Source: Podaxis mareebaensis (lineage: Eukaryota; Basidiomycota; Agaricomycetes; Agaricales; Agaricaceae). From it: DNA of 64,000 nucleotides. A program made the translations under genes and the position numbers. This document shows positions 42,035 through 55,336 of the stretch, piece by piece. The DNA is taken from contig JAEUWP010000483.1 of NCBI GenBank assembly GCA_018524725.1, positions 1 through 64,000 of the forward strand, read 5' to 3'. Below the pieces are notes generated by a model, which was not told where the DNA came from, searched no databases, and worked only from the letters and a program-made list of their open reading frames with translations. How positions within the stretch are numbered: the stretch's first letter is position 1; every line of letters begins with the position of its first letter.

Positions 42035-44197
42035 TCATGTCTCCATCGCCACCATCCCCACGTTCATATTCATAATCCCTTCTCCGATATTCCCATTCAG
42101 CCCTCTCCGGCCACTGACAACATCCCTCGACCGTCCTCTCTCTTCGTGCAGGTCCGCACCCAAGCCATTCGCCTCACCCTCAGCGCTCCCACCACTCGCA
42201 GCGGGACTCAGGCTCTCTTCTGAATCGCCGCGCTCATGCCCCTGGACCGATTCGTCGGGCATTTCCTCGTCTTCATTTGTCGGAGGCAGAGTAAAGCCGA
42301 AGCCGGCTTGTCCGTTGCCGGTAGGAATATTAGGTACGAGGACCATGTCGTCTTGTGCTCCAGAAGAGGTATCACCACTTGCAGCAGCATTCGAGGCTTC
42401 GGGGGATTCAGGTACACCCTCCGAAGAGTGAGGTGGAGGAGGGTTACCAGAACGGTAGGCCTTGAGCTCCTGCTCAAGCTCGCGGTTCCGGGCGCCCTGT
42501 GCTGTCACCAGTTGCTGAAGGTATCTGCATTCCCATATAAGCAAGTGCCGAGGAGTCGGTAAGAAAGCGGAGAAAACGCACCGAATATACTCGACACTCT
42601 TCCTGAGGATCATGCCCTTGTTGGCTTTTACAACACCTGGCTCGCCGGTTGCCGATGGCGTGGATCCGTCCTCCTCCTTTTTGAGACCGGGAACAGCATC
42701 AACAGGTGAAATGGGGGATAACAGCTGATCGTCCAGGTTTGGGGGATTATTAGAATTACCTGCTAGCTTGCTCAATATACCGAGAAATAAGAGAAACGAG
42801 CGCATATACTCACTAACGTCAAGCATACACTCCGGAATCAACGTAGCCAGCTCACTGATTTTTTCGTTGATATTGTCCCTACGTCTTCTCTCCACAGCAT
42901 TGTGAGATTCTCTCCTCCTGCGCCTTTTCTCGTTTGCGATGGCCGCCTGCTTCTCAGCGGCGGTCTGCGCCTGAGAGACGGCACTGGCTCCCTGAGGGGA
43001 GCCGATGACGGCGTGCGAATGCGGGGGAGACATGCCAATTCCAAGGCCGTTAATACCGTTGACGATAGTACCATTTGAACCGATACTCGATGATAAGCTG
43101 AGATGGCCATGAGGTGGATCCTTGGGCACGCTGCCGGCGCCTCCTAGAGGAATACCGTGGCCATGCGATAAGGAATGCGATAAGGGAGGAAGATGCATAT
43201 CAGTTGGAGAATTTAGGGAGAATGGGGTGTATCCCTGGTGCGAGTGTGAATGAGAGTGCGAATGCGAATGAGGATGCGAGTGCAGGGAGTGGGCATGGGA
43301 GTGCAGGGAATCAGGGGTAGGGAGCGAGAAATCCGACGCGGACGAGTGCGAATTCATGAACCAGCCCTGGTTACCGTTCAGAGGACTACCTACTGCACCT
43401 CCGAGGCTCGCAGTCATCCGGTGATGTGTGTGTGTTCCTGGAATGACGATTGCCTGCGGACGAGCACCATGAGGTGGAGGCGATGTACTGCTGACGCTGT
43501 TGTTCCTCCTCGTTCTTGTGGTTCGCGCAGGCCCTGGTCCACCACTCGTTCCTCCGCTGGACGGAGGCCGCGAGCGGGACCTGGATCTGCTCGTCGCATG
43601 ATGCGGGTGTGACGATGGATGGTGAATGGGAGACGGAGTGTGTCTGTTGAAGTGGTTGGAGGGGAAACTGGAGGGAGGATGGGTCTGCTGTGGCGGGTCG
43701 GGATGGGGTTCATATCGCATCGACGAATTCAGGGCAGGCAGAGTTGAGTTGAACCCAGGCGGGGGATCGTGTGGGAAGGCCGATGCCGTAGACGAGGCCG
43801 AAGACGCAAGCGGTGGTTGGTTCTGCGCCTGTTGCTGGTGTGCCGGGGTCGGCGCAGAGATGTCAAAGATGTTGTGTGGGCGGTGGTATCCCTGTTCGTC
43901 ATAGCCTGCCGCGGCGGCTGCAGCTCTGGATCCGTGGTGCTGAGAAGCCGAGTTGGGTCTGTCGATAAGGGATGCGAGCTCGTCACCGAAATCGAGGGCG
44001 GCAGTGGCGGAGTCGGCGGCGGGGAACTTGCGGAATGGGTCTGTGATGTAGGAATGGTGGTTCATGCCGACGGCAAAGAGATCGTGAGTCGGAGGTTGTG
44101 GAGGCGGGGATGTGCTATTGTCTGGAGCCGGGGACGGCAGCTGGAAGCCCTTCTGTCTCACTTGAGGTTCGTACTGGGACGGCGAGAAGAAGGACAT
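42035..44197 (-). CDS. bHLH-leucine zipper transcription factor (3 exons, ~684 aa)
   Basis: ATG at 44197. Two short introns keep frame: 42813-42763 (51 nt) and 42581-42525 (57 nt). A long disordered head has Gln/His/Ser/Pro tracts, including a Ser-His repeat. The basic region near residues 418-441 (RRRRRESHNAVERRRRDNIN) has the His-Glu-Arg pattern of class B factors that bind CACGTG E-boxes. Helix 1 (EKISELATLIPE) is followed by an unusually long loop of about 55 residues, then helix 2 (KGMILRKSVEYIRYLQQLV) continuing into a short zipper (RNRELEQEL). The tail is acidic. It resembles fungal Rtg3-like/USF-type regulators; the target pathway is unknown. It acts in the nucleus, probably as a dimer. 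Confidence 0.88.
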   Translation of the reverse strand: MSFFSPSQYEPQVRQKGFQLPSPAPDNSTSPPPQPPTHDLFAVGMNHHSYITDPFRKFPAADSATAALDFGDELASLIDRPNSASQHHGSRAAAAAAGYDEQGYHRPHNIFDISAPTPAHQQQAQNQPPLASSASSTASAFPHDPPPGFNSTLPALNSSMRYEPHPDPPQQTHPPSSFPSNHFNRHTPSPIHHPSSHPHHATSRSRSRSRPPSSGGTSGGPGPARTTRTRRNNSVSSTSPPPHGARPQAIVIPGTHTHHRMTASLGGAVGSPLNGNQGWFMNSHSSASDFSLPTPDSLHSHAHSLHSHPHSHSHSHSHSHQGYTPFSLNSPTDMHLPPLSHSLSHGHGIPLGGAGSVPKDPPHGHLSLSSSIGSNGTIVNGINGLGIGMSPPHSHAVIGSPQGASAVSQAQTAAEKQAAIANEKRRRRRESHNAVERRRRDNINEKISELATLIPECMLDVSEYMRSFLLFLGILSKLAGNSNNPPNLDDQLLSPISPVDAVPGLKKEEDGSTPSATGEPGVVKANKGMILRKSVEYIRCVFSAFLPTPRHLLIWECRYLQQLVTAQGARNRELEQELKAYRSGNPPPPHSSEGVPESPEASNAAASGDTSSGAQDDMVLVPNIPTGNGQAGFGFTLPPTNEDEEMPDESVQGHERGDSEESLSPAASGGSAEGEANGLGADLHEERGRSRDVVSGRRGLNGNIGEGIMNMNVGMVAMET
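43241..43310. repeat. hexanucleotide coding repeat (Ser-His)n
   Basis: Imperfect GAGTGC/GAATGC-type hexamers in the bHLH gene encode alternating Ser and His on the minus strand. Such tracts vary in length between strains. Confidence 0.7.
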
Positions 44198-44900
44198 TGG
44201 AGGACGGTGAGTGGTCTGGTATGCGATCTCTTGTTGCCCTCCCTCTCTGTTATCCTATATCACTCCCAAGTGTCCCACGCACCCCCCTATATCAGAGAAT
44301 GTCTGGGGTCCTCCCCACAGATCCCATCCAGATCTTCAAAACACATGCAAATAGCCTTCTATCTCCGCATCTCCTTACCCCGCATCCCCCAAGTCCTCTT
44401 TCACATGCACCCACCTGCCTTCTCTGTTCCTTCCCCTCCCCCACTCCTCCTCTCTGACTCTTCGAATTTCTCCACCAATCTCTCGCTCTCACAGCGGCCC
44501 GCTCTCTCACTCGGCACCGCCAGTACATACCCTAGATACCCATTTAATGTATCCCTTAGGTAATTCTCTCGGACGAATAACATAACACCTCTCTCCCAAC
44601 TAGGGGCAATCCAGTCCGGATATCAGACCATCCCTGATAAAAAAACTCCTCGCTCTTTGGCTCTTTGAAGACGACAGATTTTTCCCTCCTCTCGGTCTGC
44701 CGCAATCCTTGCCGGCAAATCAAATCTTCCCCGTACCCAAGAATAAATCCGATTCTCCTTTTGTCATCCCCCACACCGACCATCGCAATATCACAAAGTC
44801 ACCACCATAACAACCTCTCATCCTTTCCTCGTCTCCATCTCCACGCAATTTTCATCTTTCTTTTCTCGTCTAGTATCAACGGCATCGCGTCGACTCAGGG
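44198..44900 (-). promoter_or_regulatory. CT-rich upstream region of the bHLH gene
   Basis: Extended CT/purine-biased tracts (44,210-44,520 and 44,640-44,880) lie directly before the ATG, as in many fungal promoters and leaders. No TATA box at a fixed distance was identified. Small ORFs here are a consequence of the base bias. Confidence 0.35.
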
Positions 44901-47900
44901 TCGTCAGCGCACTAACGCACCAATACAAAAAACCACGCCAAAAGGCGGGGAAGCCTTCCATTTCCGATAACAGCCACAGCGTAATACCGTTACCGTGGCA
45001 AGGTTCCTAAATTACATCCATTGATTGTAATACCAACCTTTAAATTGAATGTTAAACTCTCCTGTCACTATCCAAGGCGAAAAATCCTCTGGAAATTCTC
45101 GCAAGTTTATGCGCTGACCATTAGACGAGACCAGAAGCGCCGTTCCTGATCACCTCTACATGGACGCAAACAGGATCCCCCGTCTACCTTGTTGGACCTG
45201 ACTTCGCGCTCGGTTATCGCCAGCTCACAATCATTGAGAGTAAATTATATTTCGCTTGTGAGGTGCTTCCCAAACCGCACCGGCCGGTTGCAACGTCCAA
45301 CCGGAACAAGTTGAATCAATCTACTTGAAAAAGAAGTCGAAAACAACCTGGGAGACTGACCGCCATCGAGTGGCACCTGTATACCCTGATGAACCCAAGA
45401 CACGGCCGTCGCGACGTATCTGGGATATTGAGCAACCAAGAATGAAAGCGAAGAGCACCCCCGACAGATCGTACGAGACCGGCGACACAATGCCAAGAGT
45501 TACCACGAGGTCCGAGTCCAAAGAGAGCCGAAGACTAAGTCGAAATAGCCAACAACACAACTTCCAAGCACTAGTCAAACCGGAATAAATACCTCGTTCG
45601 CATGTGCATGCGTACCCTGGTTTGACAAGTTGTCGCCACATTTCAGAAGACCGTACTGCCTTTTACCCTACAACAAAAACGTCTAGTCAAGCAGGGAGTA
45701 CGAAAATAACACTTATCTTTCCTCACTACCACTCGCTCCGCACGTTCCGGGATCCTTCATCTTCCCAAATGCGCCTGCCAGCTAACTAGCCATTCCTTTC
45801 CCAAAACTAGTCACCCGTTCAATTTATCATCCATCCCCTCTCTACCAGCCATCCATCCGTCACCTTTCAAGATTCAAATCCTCTCCCAACCCAAAAATAA
45901 AGTACCCAGAACCTTATCGGACTTGCTACGTGGATTCGGCGTGCCGAACTACACCTTCAAACACTCACCATAAAAACAGTAACCGCCGTCGAATGCCTTC
46001 CCGCCCTGGCAAACATAGACTAACTGCCCCACCACTCCTCCAGTGTCCATAATTACGCCAGCAACCGGCATATCCACCCCTTACACGATAACAAAATTAT
46101 CATCTCAATTGCATTACATTCTGTCGTCAAGGGCTCAGAACATTCCACACAAAAATCCCTGACACACCGGATCCAAACTAAAAAAAAAAATCCACTCACT
46201 TCACTGAATAATAGCCAAATAAACCCTTTAAAAGAGTGTCCTGATTTGAAACGCATTAACCCGGAAAAATAACTCACAATCTCAAAAATCGGCCATCTCT
46301 CCCCAAAGAGGAAAGAACAGCCCAAACACGAAATTTCGAATCAAAATCCCAAAACAGGAAATGGGTGATTGAAATCATCACCCTAACGGCGTCCCATTTG
46401 GAATGGCCTGGGTACATGGAAGGATCTCTACAGAACCCTGACTTACCATTGACGGGTCCCACCGCGGGTCACTCGGTCGGTCGATGCAGGCATCACCCAA
46501 ACAAACCACAGCTGCCGTGAACGGCCAAGGGGAGCTGGAGAACTGATAACCATCGCTGATTCGAGACGATAAGTTCTTCCGGCCGTAGTTTACTCATGGT
46601 TGGGATGCAAGTACGGGAGTGGAGGTACCCGGCACCCTCGCTTCCATACAAAGTTCTCCATCCCAGGGGCCGTAGGTATGGCGCGCACATGGACGCATGT
46701 GCCTGCATCACCCGCGAAGCGGCTGCCGTAGTGCGGGCCATACGAATAGGGGAAGAGGGGAGAGATATCAATACTCGTCGTGATCTGCGACCTGTGAGAA
46801 TGCGATGATGAAGTTTGATGGTGATGACGATGTGATATGATTAAGTTGCGTACTAGAGATATCATATTCAAGACGTGACCCTATCCGTGTGTGCGATGTG
46901 GTATGTCATTTACATCGTTAGCATGAACGCGTATCTGGCGATGACAGAATGGATGGAGATGAAGCGGTTGTTTGATGAAAAATGAATTGGGGAAGACGTC
47001 GCCGGCGGGATGGTGAGATGTTGACATGTGATGGTGATTTGAGGCATTTCGACCTAAAGCGATATGTCGCGCCCATCCAACTCCCCTTTGTGAGAGTGAA
47101 TGTTGATGGATACTCTAGAATGCTGAGATGTCGCTTCTCGAACACGTTTGCACAGGTTTGCATTGCAAGACCCAATAACATACACTGACAGCAATGCAGC
47201 CGACCTTGAAACGGGCACGAGGCGCACCAAGGTTACGCCATGCTTGACACCCCGCACAATATGTTATTCAGCCACCTGTGATCTGTCTATTATTTCTTCA
47301 ACCAAGCGCGCAAGAGAAGAACTAAAATACGTGACAAGGGACATACGCACCGCCACAGTGTGCCACATACGCCATCCATCGACTTCTCAGCCCGACCTCT
47401 GAGGGCTATCCCATATGGATAACCACTCCGGAATTCCCTGACAATGTTTTACCTGTCCATCACCCGTCACCTCCAACATTCGGCCACCATAACCATACTG
47501 ATAATCCATCCATCCATCCATCCATCCAACACCCACGCGCGTTAATCCTCATCCGTAGTGATACACTCTCCGTTCCAATAAGATTGATACAATGATCGCA
47601 TGCCGAGCAGAAACCTTTGTCCGCACCACTGTTCCTTTCCAACTCCAAATTCATATTCCGCTGTGTTCGGGGTCTGCGTAACGCAGTGGCGGAACCGTTT
47701 ATCCATTGAATCACTAACGGGGGTTGCAGTGCAGCTAGTCACGGTGGGGAGTAGCCGAATGGGAAGACAGAAGGCCCGGACTTCGATTGTGGTGTCGATG
47801 TTCCGAGGGTGGCGGAGTGACGAAGCGGCATAGTGACGCATATGTGTGAGGTTTCTGTTAGCCGTTTGTTTTCAACACTGTCGTATATCCGAGACAATGG

Positions 47901-49005
47901 GGATGCGTTGTTTGAAAGTTCGGCGCGGGAAGAAATAGATCGTGAAACCGAACGACAAGTCAACAAAGTACATATCAGGTGGCGGGCGGTAAACCGAGCA
48001 CCAGGGAGTGCAGAGTCAAGCAGAGGCAGGTCAGCGAGCACCGAGCGGAGGTGGGGGGACGAGAAGAGAAGGGGAGAGAAGAGAGGAACTCAGACTCGGG
48101 GCCCACGACATTTATAACACGGGGGGGGGGTTACGTTGACACCAGATATACAAGCAGGGAACAAAATGAATCAACCGTGGCTAGAAGGCGAGAAACCCCA
48201 CCGAAAGGTCTCATCGATGGTGATTGAATACACAAGGCAGCTCACGGGTTCGGGTTCTTACGACGCTCGAGTGATAACGCCCAGTCGCGTGAAGCACCAG
48301 CTGACAATCCCGTGGTCACTCCGTTGATCACCTGCACACCGATCCGTGCTTCATTTTGCACGGTTTGTGGGGCTTTTTTATCATTTATCTACCCGAGGAC
48401 CTTAATTTAAGCAAGGGCTGGCTGAGCGTGGTGATGAGGTGTGATATTCGTACTGGGCGAGGCTCGACAGGCTCGCGCAGACAAAAACTGACCTCCATTC
48501 CCTGTGTACTCGAAGCGTGTGCAGAGTAAGAAGTTGTTCCTGTGATACCTTAAAATGAACCGCTGGAGCCACGGTTGTATCAGATGTGTGCTCATGTGGA
48601 CCAGAGTTGCGGAGTGGCTTTGCCTTGCCCACTGTTGTACTTGTTGGAAGGTCACCGGAGCGGTCGCTGATCCGGGGCTGAACCTTTATGGCAATGACAT
48701 GGGTCACAATTCGCAAAAGTACCATACGAGTCTTGCACAACCACAGCGCAGAATGCTTGTCAGGAACCTCGAGTGTAATTCATCATCGCACGAGAACACA
48801 CCGAGCGCTGGGCAGCCAAGACTTAAGAGACTCTTAGAGCGAATAGCGGCCGGAGCGACGGTCCTTCACTCGGTAGGCTTCTCCATAAGGCAATATATCC
48901 GTCGTGGCGACAGGAATTATGTACACGGTGGTGGAGGAAAGACATGGAACAATCCCTGCTCTTCGCCTGCATCCTATGGTTTCCTTCTGACCCCCTACGC
49001 CCCCA
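44901..49005. other. intergenic between divergent bHLH and phosphatase genes
   Basis: No gene-like frame with motif or splice structure. Contains a (CCAT)n microsatellite at 47505-47528 and a G run near 48121-48130. The last ~100 bases before 49006 are the leader of the phosphatase gene. Confidence 0.45.
47505..47528. repeat. (CCAT)n microsatellite
   Basis: Six CCAT-type units in a row, 24 bases. Confidence 0.85.
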
Positions 49006-51093
49006 ATGGCTGTAGAAACGTCCAACCACAATGGTGGTGGTGCCCATTTCACCATCTCCTACCCTCCTTCCGTGTCTTCCTCCCGCTCTGCTTCGCCCGC
49101 ACCCAGTCTTGATTATAATCCTTACCCAAAGACAACCCCCGATGCAAGAAGGAGCAGTTTAAAAGGAGAAAAGGGAGGACTATCAGTGGAGGACCTAATT
49201 CCAGGACGGCTACCTATGGATGTCTACGAGGCAATGCTGCCGTGGTGGAGAGCCGCTGTGCGACGGACACTCGTCAAGACAGTGCGCTGGGAGTCGGATG
49301 TCATAGCCAAGATGCAGGTATGTTGACCAGATCAACATACTGCAGAAGAGAAGCAGAGTTGACGCGCCAAAACAGGAGAAGATTCGAACACCATGGCTAG
49401 ATGCCTATTTCGTCTACACTTCCTCCCTTGGGACCCACACGTTCTTCATGACCGCTCTGCCAGCATGCTATTTCTTTGGGTATGAAGATCTTGGAAGAGG
49501 GTACGTATCTGAACATCCAGTGGAGTGGTCATGGTGGGGGCTGAAGAGTGTCTTGCACAGATTGCTCATGGTTCTCGCTACGGGGGTGTATTTTTCCTCC
49601 GTCGTCAAGGATTTGTTTTGCTCTCCACGACCATTCTCTCCTCCTGTTACACGACTAAGTAAGATCTGTCAATATATATTGCATTCAATCAGTCTAATAC
49701 CTCTCGAGCCATGGGTTCTCATCATCTTGAATACGGTTTCCCTTCTACTCACTCCACCAACAGTGTCTCTATAGCTCTCTTTCTCTTTGCTCATGTCTAC
49801 AACCTCGCATACCCAACCTCACCCACAACCGCCCCAGCTATCTCCCTAACCTTATTCACAATTCTGACCATTTTCCTGGGCTTCTACGCCTTTTCCATTG
49901 TCTTTGGGCGTTTATACGCCGCTATGCATTCCTTCACGGATTGTGCAATGGGCGTCGTGCTCGGGACAGGTATATGGTGGGCGTATAGCTCATGGGAAGG
50001 GATCCCAATCACCCTCGCTATTCCTGGCCCGCTACATTTTTATTTCGCTTCTTCGTCGTATACGGTTTACCTTGGACGGGGATTAGGTTTGGGGAAGTGG
50101 CTGTGGGATTGGGCGATGGGTGGCGGATGGGAGGTTCCCTTGATCCTTGTGCCACTTTGTCTGCTACTGGTAAACCAGCATCCCCAACCTGTCGATGATT
50201 GTCCATGCTTCGAAGATGCAATTGCATTCGCGAGCGTCCTTTTTGGTGCCCTTGTTGGAAGATGGGCTGTGTCCAATTCATCTTTTGGCCCGATCGTGAA
50301 ACGGGGACTGGTTATGCCCGGCAGCGGTTGGATCTTTGACCCAGCCTCATCGATGTGGATGCAAGTCGACCGAGGGTGGACCGACGTCCTCGTTTGGTGG
50401 AGCGTAGCCGCTCTGAAAATGACAATAGGTAATTCCCTTCTCATCTTCTTCATCTCCGTCCCCATAAGGCTAACTACCTTTGCTCTAAGGTATCCTCGCA
50501 ATCTTCACCTGGCGTCTCCTCGCTAAATCCACTCTCCACTTAATCCTCCCACCAACCTTCCGTCTTCTCGCTCGCGTTTTTCGGCTCCCCAATCGCCGTT
50601 TCTACACCCCCGCGACGGAGTATAAATCCGTGCCGAGTGAATTTGCAGTTACGCCACAGGGGCTAGGTGTCTTGCACCCTATTCCAAGTGTCATTGATCT
50701 ACCGAGTGCGGTGGATGTGGGAATTGATATGGATGAGGGTGTCGCAAACGGCCATTCGATGAAGGGTGGGAGAAGGGAGGGGGAGGTCAAGATGCGGAAC
50801 GTCAATGGTGTTGCGAGTGAGAAGGCTGGGAATGGGGATACGAAAGCCCACGGAGGTGTGCAAGTAAAGTTTGAGGATGAAGAAGCCAAGGGAGAGCCTG
50901 TGAAGCACTATGATGCTGAAGGTACGTATCTTCCTTGGCCTGAGGTAGTTGGACAGATGCTAATCGGATGTGCTGGTTTGCAGTTCTGACCAAGGTCATT
51001 GTGTATGCCGGTATCGCCGTCTTGGCCACTGACGTATTGCCCCTTGCGTTTAACTTGATGGGGTTGGGCGTGAAGTCCTGGGTCGAAGCCTGA
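49006..51093 (+). CDS. LCB3: sphingoid-base-1-phosphate phosphatase, Lcb3-like (6 exons, 598 aa)
   Basis: Exons: 49006-49317, 49376-49500, 49561-49658, 49709-50428, 50490-50921, 50984-51093 (1,797 nt). An ER-membrane PAP2-type lipid phosphatase that removes phosphate from (dihydro)sphingosine 1-phosphate in sphingolipid recycling. The three catalytic motifs are present: KDLFCSPRP (Lys162, Arg169-Pro170), EYGFPSTHS (Ser191 to His193), and GRLYAAMHSFTD (Arg246, His252, Asp256; Gly245 replaces the usual Ser). Many hydrophobic spans surround them. The N-terminal ~70 residues are soluble. Exon 5 adds a long hydrophilic segment rich in Gly, Glu and Lys, and the last exon adds a final membrane span. 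The length exceeds yeast Lcb3 because of that insert. Confidence 0.92.
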
Positions 51094-54000
51094 TTTGACG
51101 CTGAGTGACCCACCGTAAAGAACGATACTTTTGGATGCTTAATCTGTTTCTTTTCTATCCGTGTATTTCGTCATTAATGGTCTCGTAAATTAGAGATCCA
51201 TTTCGCCTCCTAGTGGTTTAATCTTTTTCTGGATCCTCATTCTGATCTACTACTTACTAAAATAGTCTCTTATGCTGTATGCCCCCCGCGAAGTCTGCAA
51301 TAGAACATCGTTGCAAACACAAACCTACCACCCGGACGGCTCAAGTCTCCCACCCGATCATCGCTCACACAATTACTCGGCGCAGAAAAGATTTTTTTCA
51401 TTTGTCGCCCATCCTGAGGCTGTTTCTCGGGCGGTATCATCGGGGATCCTAGGGGCCCAATACGCTGTTCCTACACAGGGGATCCCGCGGACCTGCCCTA
51501 ACCAGTTCTATGTACGCCCGCCAAGAACTTGTTCCCGAGGAACCCCTGGAGACCCGAGACCAGGGCCCAAGTGAAAGTTTCAGCCCGTCCGATGACGTTG
51601 AGACATTGTTATTGCCAATACCCAACAAAGGCGGTATTGCCTACTTGGGCTGTGAGCGTATGGCCGTAACTATCGACCAGGACAACCCAGACAAACGGCT
51701 ACTAGTTCGAGTCCGAGCTTTTTCCACCAGGAACCTTCGGCTAGACCCGCCGAGGGGAAAGAAGGTGGTTTAAGTTCGGAGCTTGGACTCAAAGTGACGC
51801 TGAGCGGTCGGGCTTTGGGAGGTTGTCCTGCCCGAAAGGCGTATGGACGGGTTTAGCCAATCCGGGTGCTATTCACCCGAAGACTGTGAAATGTGGCTTT
51901 GGCTCTCCCCGCTCTCCACTCTTTGTGAAACTGCCCGTCCCCTTGATACACAGCCACCGAACTAAAAATAGAAAATCAGTTTATAGCTTGCATTTACTGC
52001 GTGATGCTCGCCTTTGTATGCTCGGTCTCGTTACTTACCCTTTCTGCAAGTGCGTGAGTATCTTGTGGTAAGCAGCGGAATGCGGTCGATGCCACTTAAA
52101 TGCCACTACTTTAATTCCAATCCGACGAATTCCCTTCAGGTCTAACCCACTACTATCCGCTCCCCACCTGTATCGCTCTTCATTCCTACTTTTGCAGAGG
52201 CACCAATGTTTCCTCTCATAAATTCGCAGGAAATTTTCCCACATTCTGCAGTCACGGCTGTCAATAATATTACGCCCGTGATGCTAGACCTGACTCGTCG
52301 CCTCACCATCCAGGCGTGACCGGCGTGCCGTCGATTGGATCGCTACCTATCCACTCCTCATCATGTCCTCCGCACTGTTGAGGAGCTATATTTTATACTT
52401 TCTCATTCCCAGTCGACTCCCCTAGCGCTTGGAATAGCTTTGTCAGGGACAACGACAGGTAAATCCCTTGGCTTCGCCAAACACTCGGGTACGCCAGCAG
52501 CTTCTTCCTGGTAGTGAGTTTTCCTCTACTCCCCTCAGTTCCCTACCGCGCGGAAGCTCCCAGCTTGCCAGGCCATGTGCTCCATCTGAGACATCGTTCA
52601 CGGCCCTTTGCCACCCATTCAATCGCACAACTTTGCTACCAAGATTTACACTGAATTTTTAATAGTCAACCCTTTTTACGTTCATATCATCTGATCTCTC
52701 ATAGTTGTTACAAAAGTCCCCCTCCCGACATCTCATACTATAATCATACATTTCATTCGGTCTTACGCGGCTTCACAGTCATAAACGCGGCAAATCTAAT
52801 GACGAAAAGTGTACCGGCTCGTTGCTCTGGGGAAACCTTTGCCATCGAGTCTCGCATCACCTATCACATAACACTACGAATTTGGAACAACAGGAGCTAG
52901 CGTTATCAACGGAAGTCTACGCTACTTCTTCGGCGCAACGTCGATCGGTTTGGGATGCTTAGGGCGCTTACTCTGTCTGACGCGGGTGATTATTTTTTCC
53001 TACCGCCACAAGCGCGCGTATGAGTTTGAGTTTGAGTCTTAAGAACAACGGCGCATAGTCGTCACCGATGGTGGGTTCTGGAATCACACAAGGTACTCAG
53101 GTTGCTGCTATGTGGTTATTGGTTCGTAGTAGGGCCCGTGGTAGTCTATTTACTTATGAGGTAGGCTTCTGGTGCGAGTTGGAGTGGCGGTAGTGGAGGG
53201 ACTTGTGGGGTCGAGCAGATTGTCACTATTTGGCGGTTTTTTTTAGGCAAGATGGTATCCGTAGCAAAGTCCGCTTCGGAGGACTCGATGTCAGCAAATA
53301 TTACCCAAGCTTGATGTATTACCCCCTTGTGGCTCAGGTCTCGTCTTCCCTCATTAATCTATCATGTTCTCGATTCTTACCCGGGAGCTGTGTCTCTGGC
53401 GGTCCCATGATCTTTATTTATTTGTTTACGAGGTTTCAGTTAACCTTCCTGAGTGTAAACTTGTTCCTGATCTTTCCTGTTCCCCCCCACAGGTGGAACA
53501 ACGTAGCTCACAAAGAACGGTCTCCTCTGGAATACGGTGTCTATCATTATCGGGTCGAGAAATGCAACATCGCTGCAACATGCCGAGATGGCTAGTGGCG
53601 TGACATCTAAGAGTTTCTTAGCCTGATTTACACCAGGGACTCTGAAACGTTTATACTCCGGTGGTCGGCTTTTCTCACTAGGCGTGAGCATGTGGGGTTT
53701 CGCCACCTTCGTTCTATGGCCATACTGAGCCTGAATGTGGTAAATAAATATTTCATACACCAACTTTGCGGTTCCGAAGTATTTGATAAGTCAAGTCAGG
53801 TTCGAATTTCCTGAACTGTGTGATCATGCTAGAAACGGTAGTCGAACATTTCAGCGACCGCGCCAGCTCGACAGAGGGAGAGATTATGGGCAAGAGTATT
53901 CATCTGAGTTAATACGGAACTGTTTTTAAAAGACCGAAATGAGATCAATGATGGATCATCTCGTTATGTTCGCAACGGAGACGGCGGATTAATGTTCCGA

Positions 54001-55336
54001 TTTGATGGGATTCTGATGTTGATGCATGTTGTGCCTTTTCGTTCTCCGCACCTTCCTTTTTCCCGAGAAATAGTCTACATCGACGTCACACACAAATTTC
54101 GGGTATGCCACACTCGCAAGGCTGGCAATGTGCATGCAATATAGTTGAACAGAAATGAACGTACAAGGTGACCACCAATGTTTCTAACAGTGGCGTGGTG
54201 TTGCCAATAACATAAGCAATTTGATTGACAGTTCACATTCGTGGTTATCAGCATGACATCGTACCTGCTTTCGGACCTCTCCCTTCATGACCTAAAAGCC
54301 ACGGAAGAGAGGCTATTTCTGTGTATGGAGCGACGCCCGGCTCGATCTAATCCGCGACGTTTATGGAAATTCTCTGTTCGACAATGGAACATCCGGACAT
54401 GGCAGCTTGTCGCCCAGTTCGTGTTTCCGGATGTCCAGCATTGTGACTCGATGACCCCTAATCAGTTTTGATTTCAAGTCCATGAAGCCCTCTGGGCGTC
54501 AGGAATGGCCCACGGTATCTCGCATGCATCATCATCATCCCATCCGGAAGGGGTTGAGCGGGAGAGTGGGGGGTCCTGCCATCATCCAGGCCAGCTCAAT
54601 TCGTTGGTGGGTCACTTAGCATTCAATTGAAAACGAAAAAGGAAAGAAAGGGGCCAGGTTCCGTTTCTGTGACTTGGAGTGACCTTTGCGCAGGCCCAGT
54701 TACATATTGAAAAGCGGTCCGTATCATGCCACGATCCACCTCCAGCCTGCATCTCGTACATATACACATAAAACGGCACAGGGATGGACCCAGGGGCCAT
54801 ATGTACAGTGCCCAGCTGGACTTCGCATTATGATAGAACCGTCGAAAGGAACGCAGAACCCCCGACGGGGATACGTTTTTTATATTTCATTCTTATGGGC
54901 TTGGTATGGACTGACTCCGGCATCTTTTCATCTTTTCTCGTGAGGCGGATTGCCGAATCCGAATGTAGCGTTGTTCACTTTCCCTTACAGTCATCAGTCA
55001 TCAAGTCTAGGGTCCTCCCGTAGATCATTCATACATATCACAAACTAAAAACTAACCTGGTCTGTTGAACGTTAACCAGCGAACAACAGCACCCTTTTTC
55101 CTATCAGCCGCCGTCTTGTCACTTCCTTTTTCTCTCTTCCTTTTCTTGCCTACCGCTTTGTCTCTCTCCTCCACCGCTCGGGCCCTCAACTGCTTTACAG
55201 TTTTCCTCCTGGTGCTGCTGTCACATATTTTTGGCATTCTTCATCTTTCATCCACCACTTCGGACACACAGCCCGGTGCCCGAAATAAATACACTGGAAA
55301 GCGCTAATTGTTAGCTGCGACAAACGCACAATCTCC
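51094..55336. other. intergenic, no gene supported
   Basis: The frames at 51,272-51,773 and 53,203-53,595 lack motifs and splice context. 55,080-55,290 is pyrimidine-rich and probably the promoter/leader of the next gene. A tRNA-like T-arm at 53,800 lacks the rest of a tRNA. Confidence 0.45.

Noticed and set aside
42018..44563. Plus-strand ORFs up to 264 codons opposite the bHLH gene
   Set aside because: Antisense of a GC-rich low-complexity coding region; no domain or splice context.
47505..47528. CRISPR-like or satellite array
   Set aside because: Only a short tetranucleotide microsatellite; no repeat-spacer structure anywhere in the window, as expected for a eukaryote.
53780..53830. tRNA-like T-arm (GGTTCGAATTTCC)
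   Set aside because: Nine-base loop and no matching D-arm, anticodon arm or acceptor stem.
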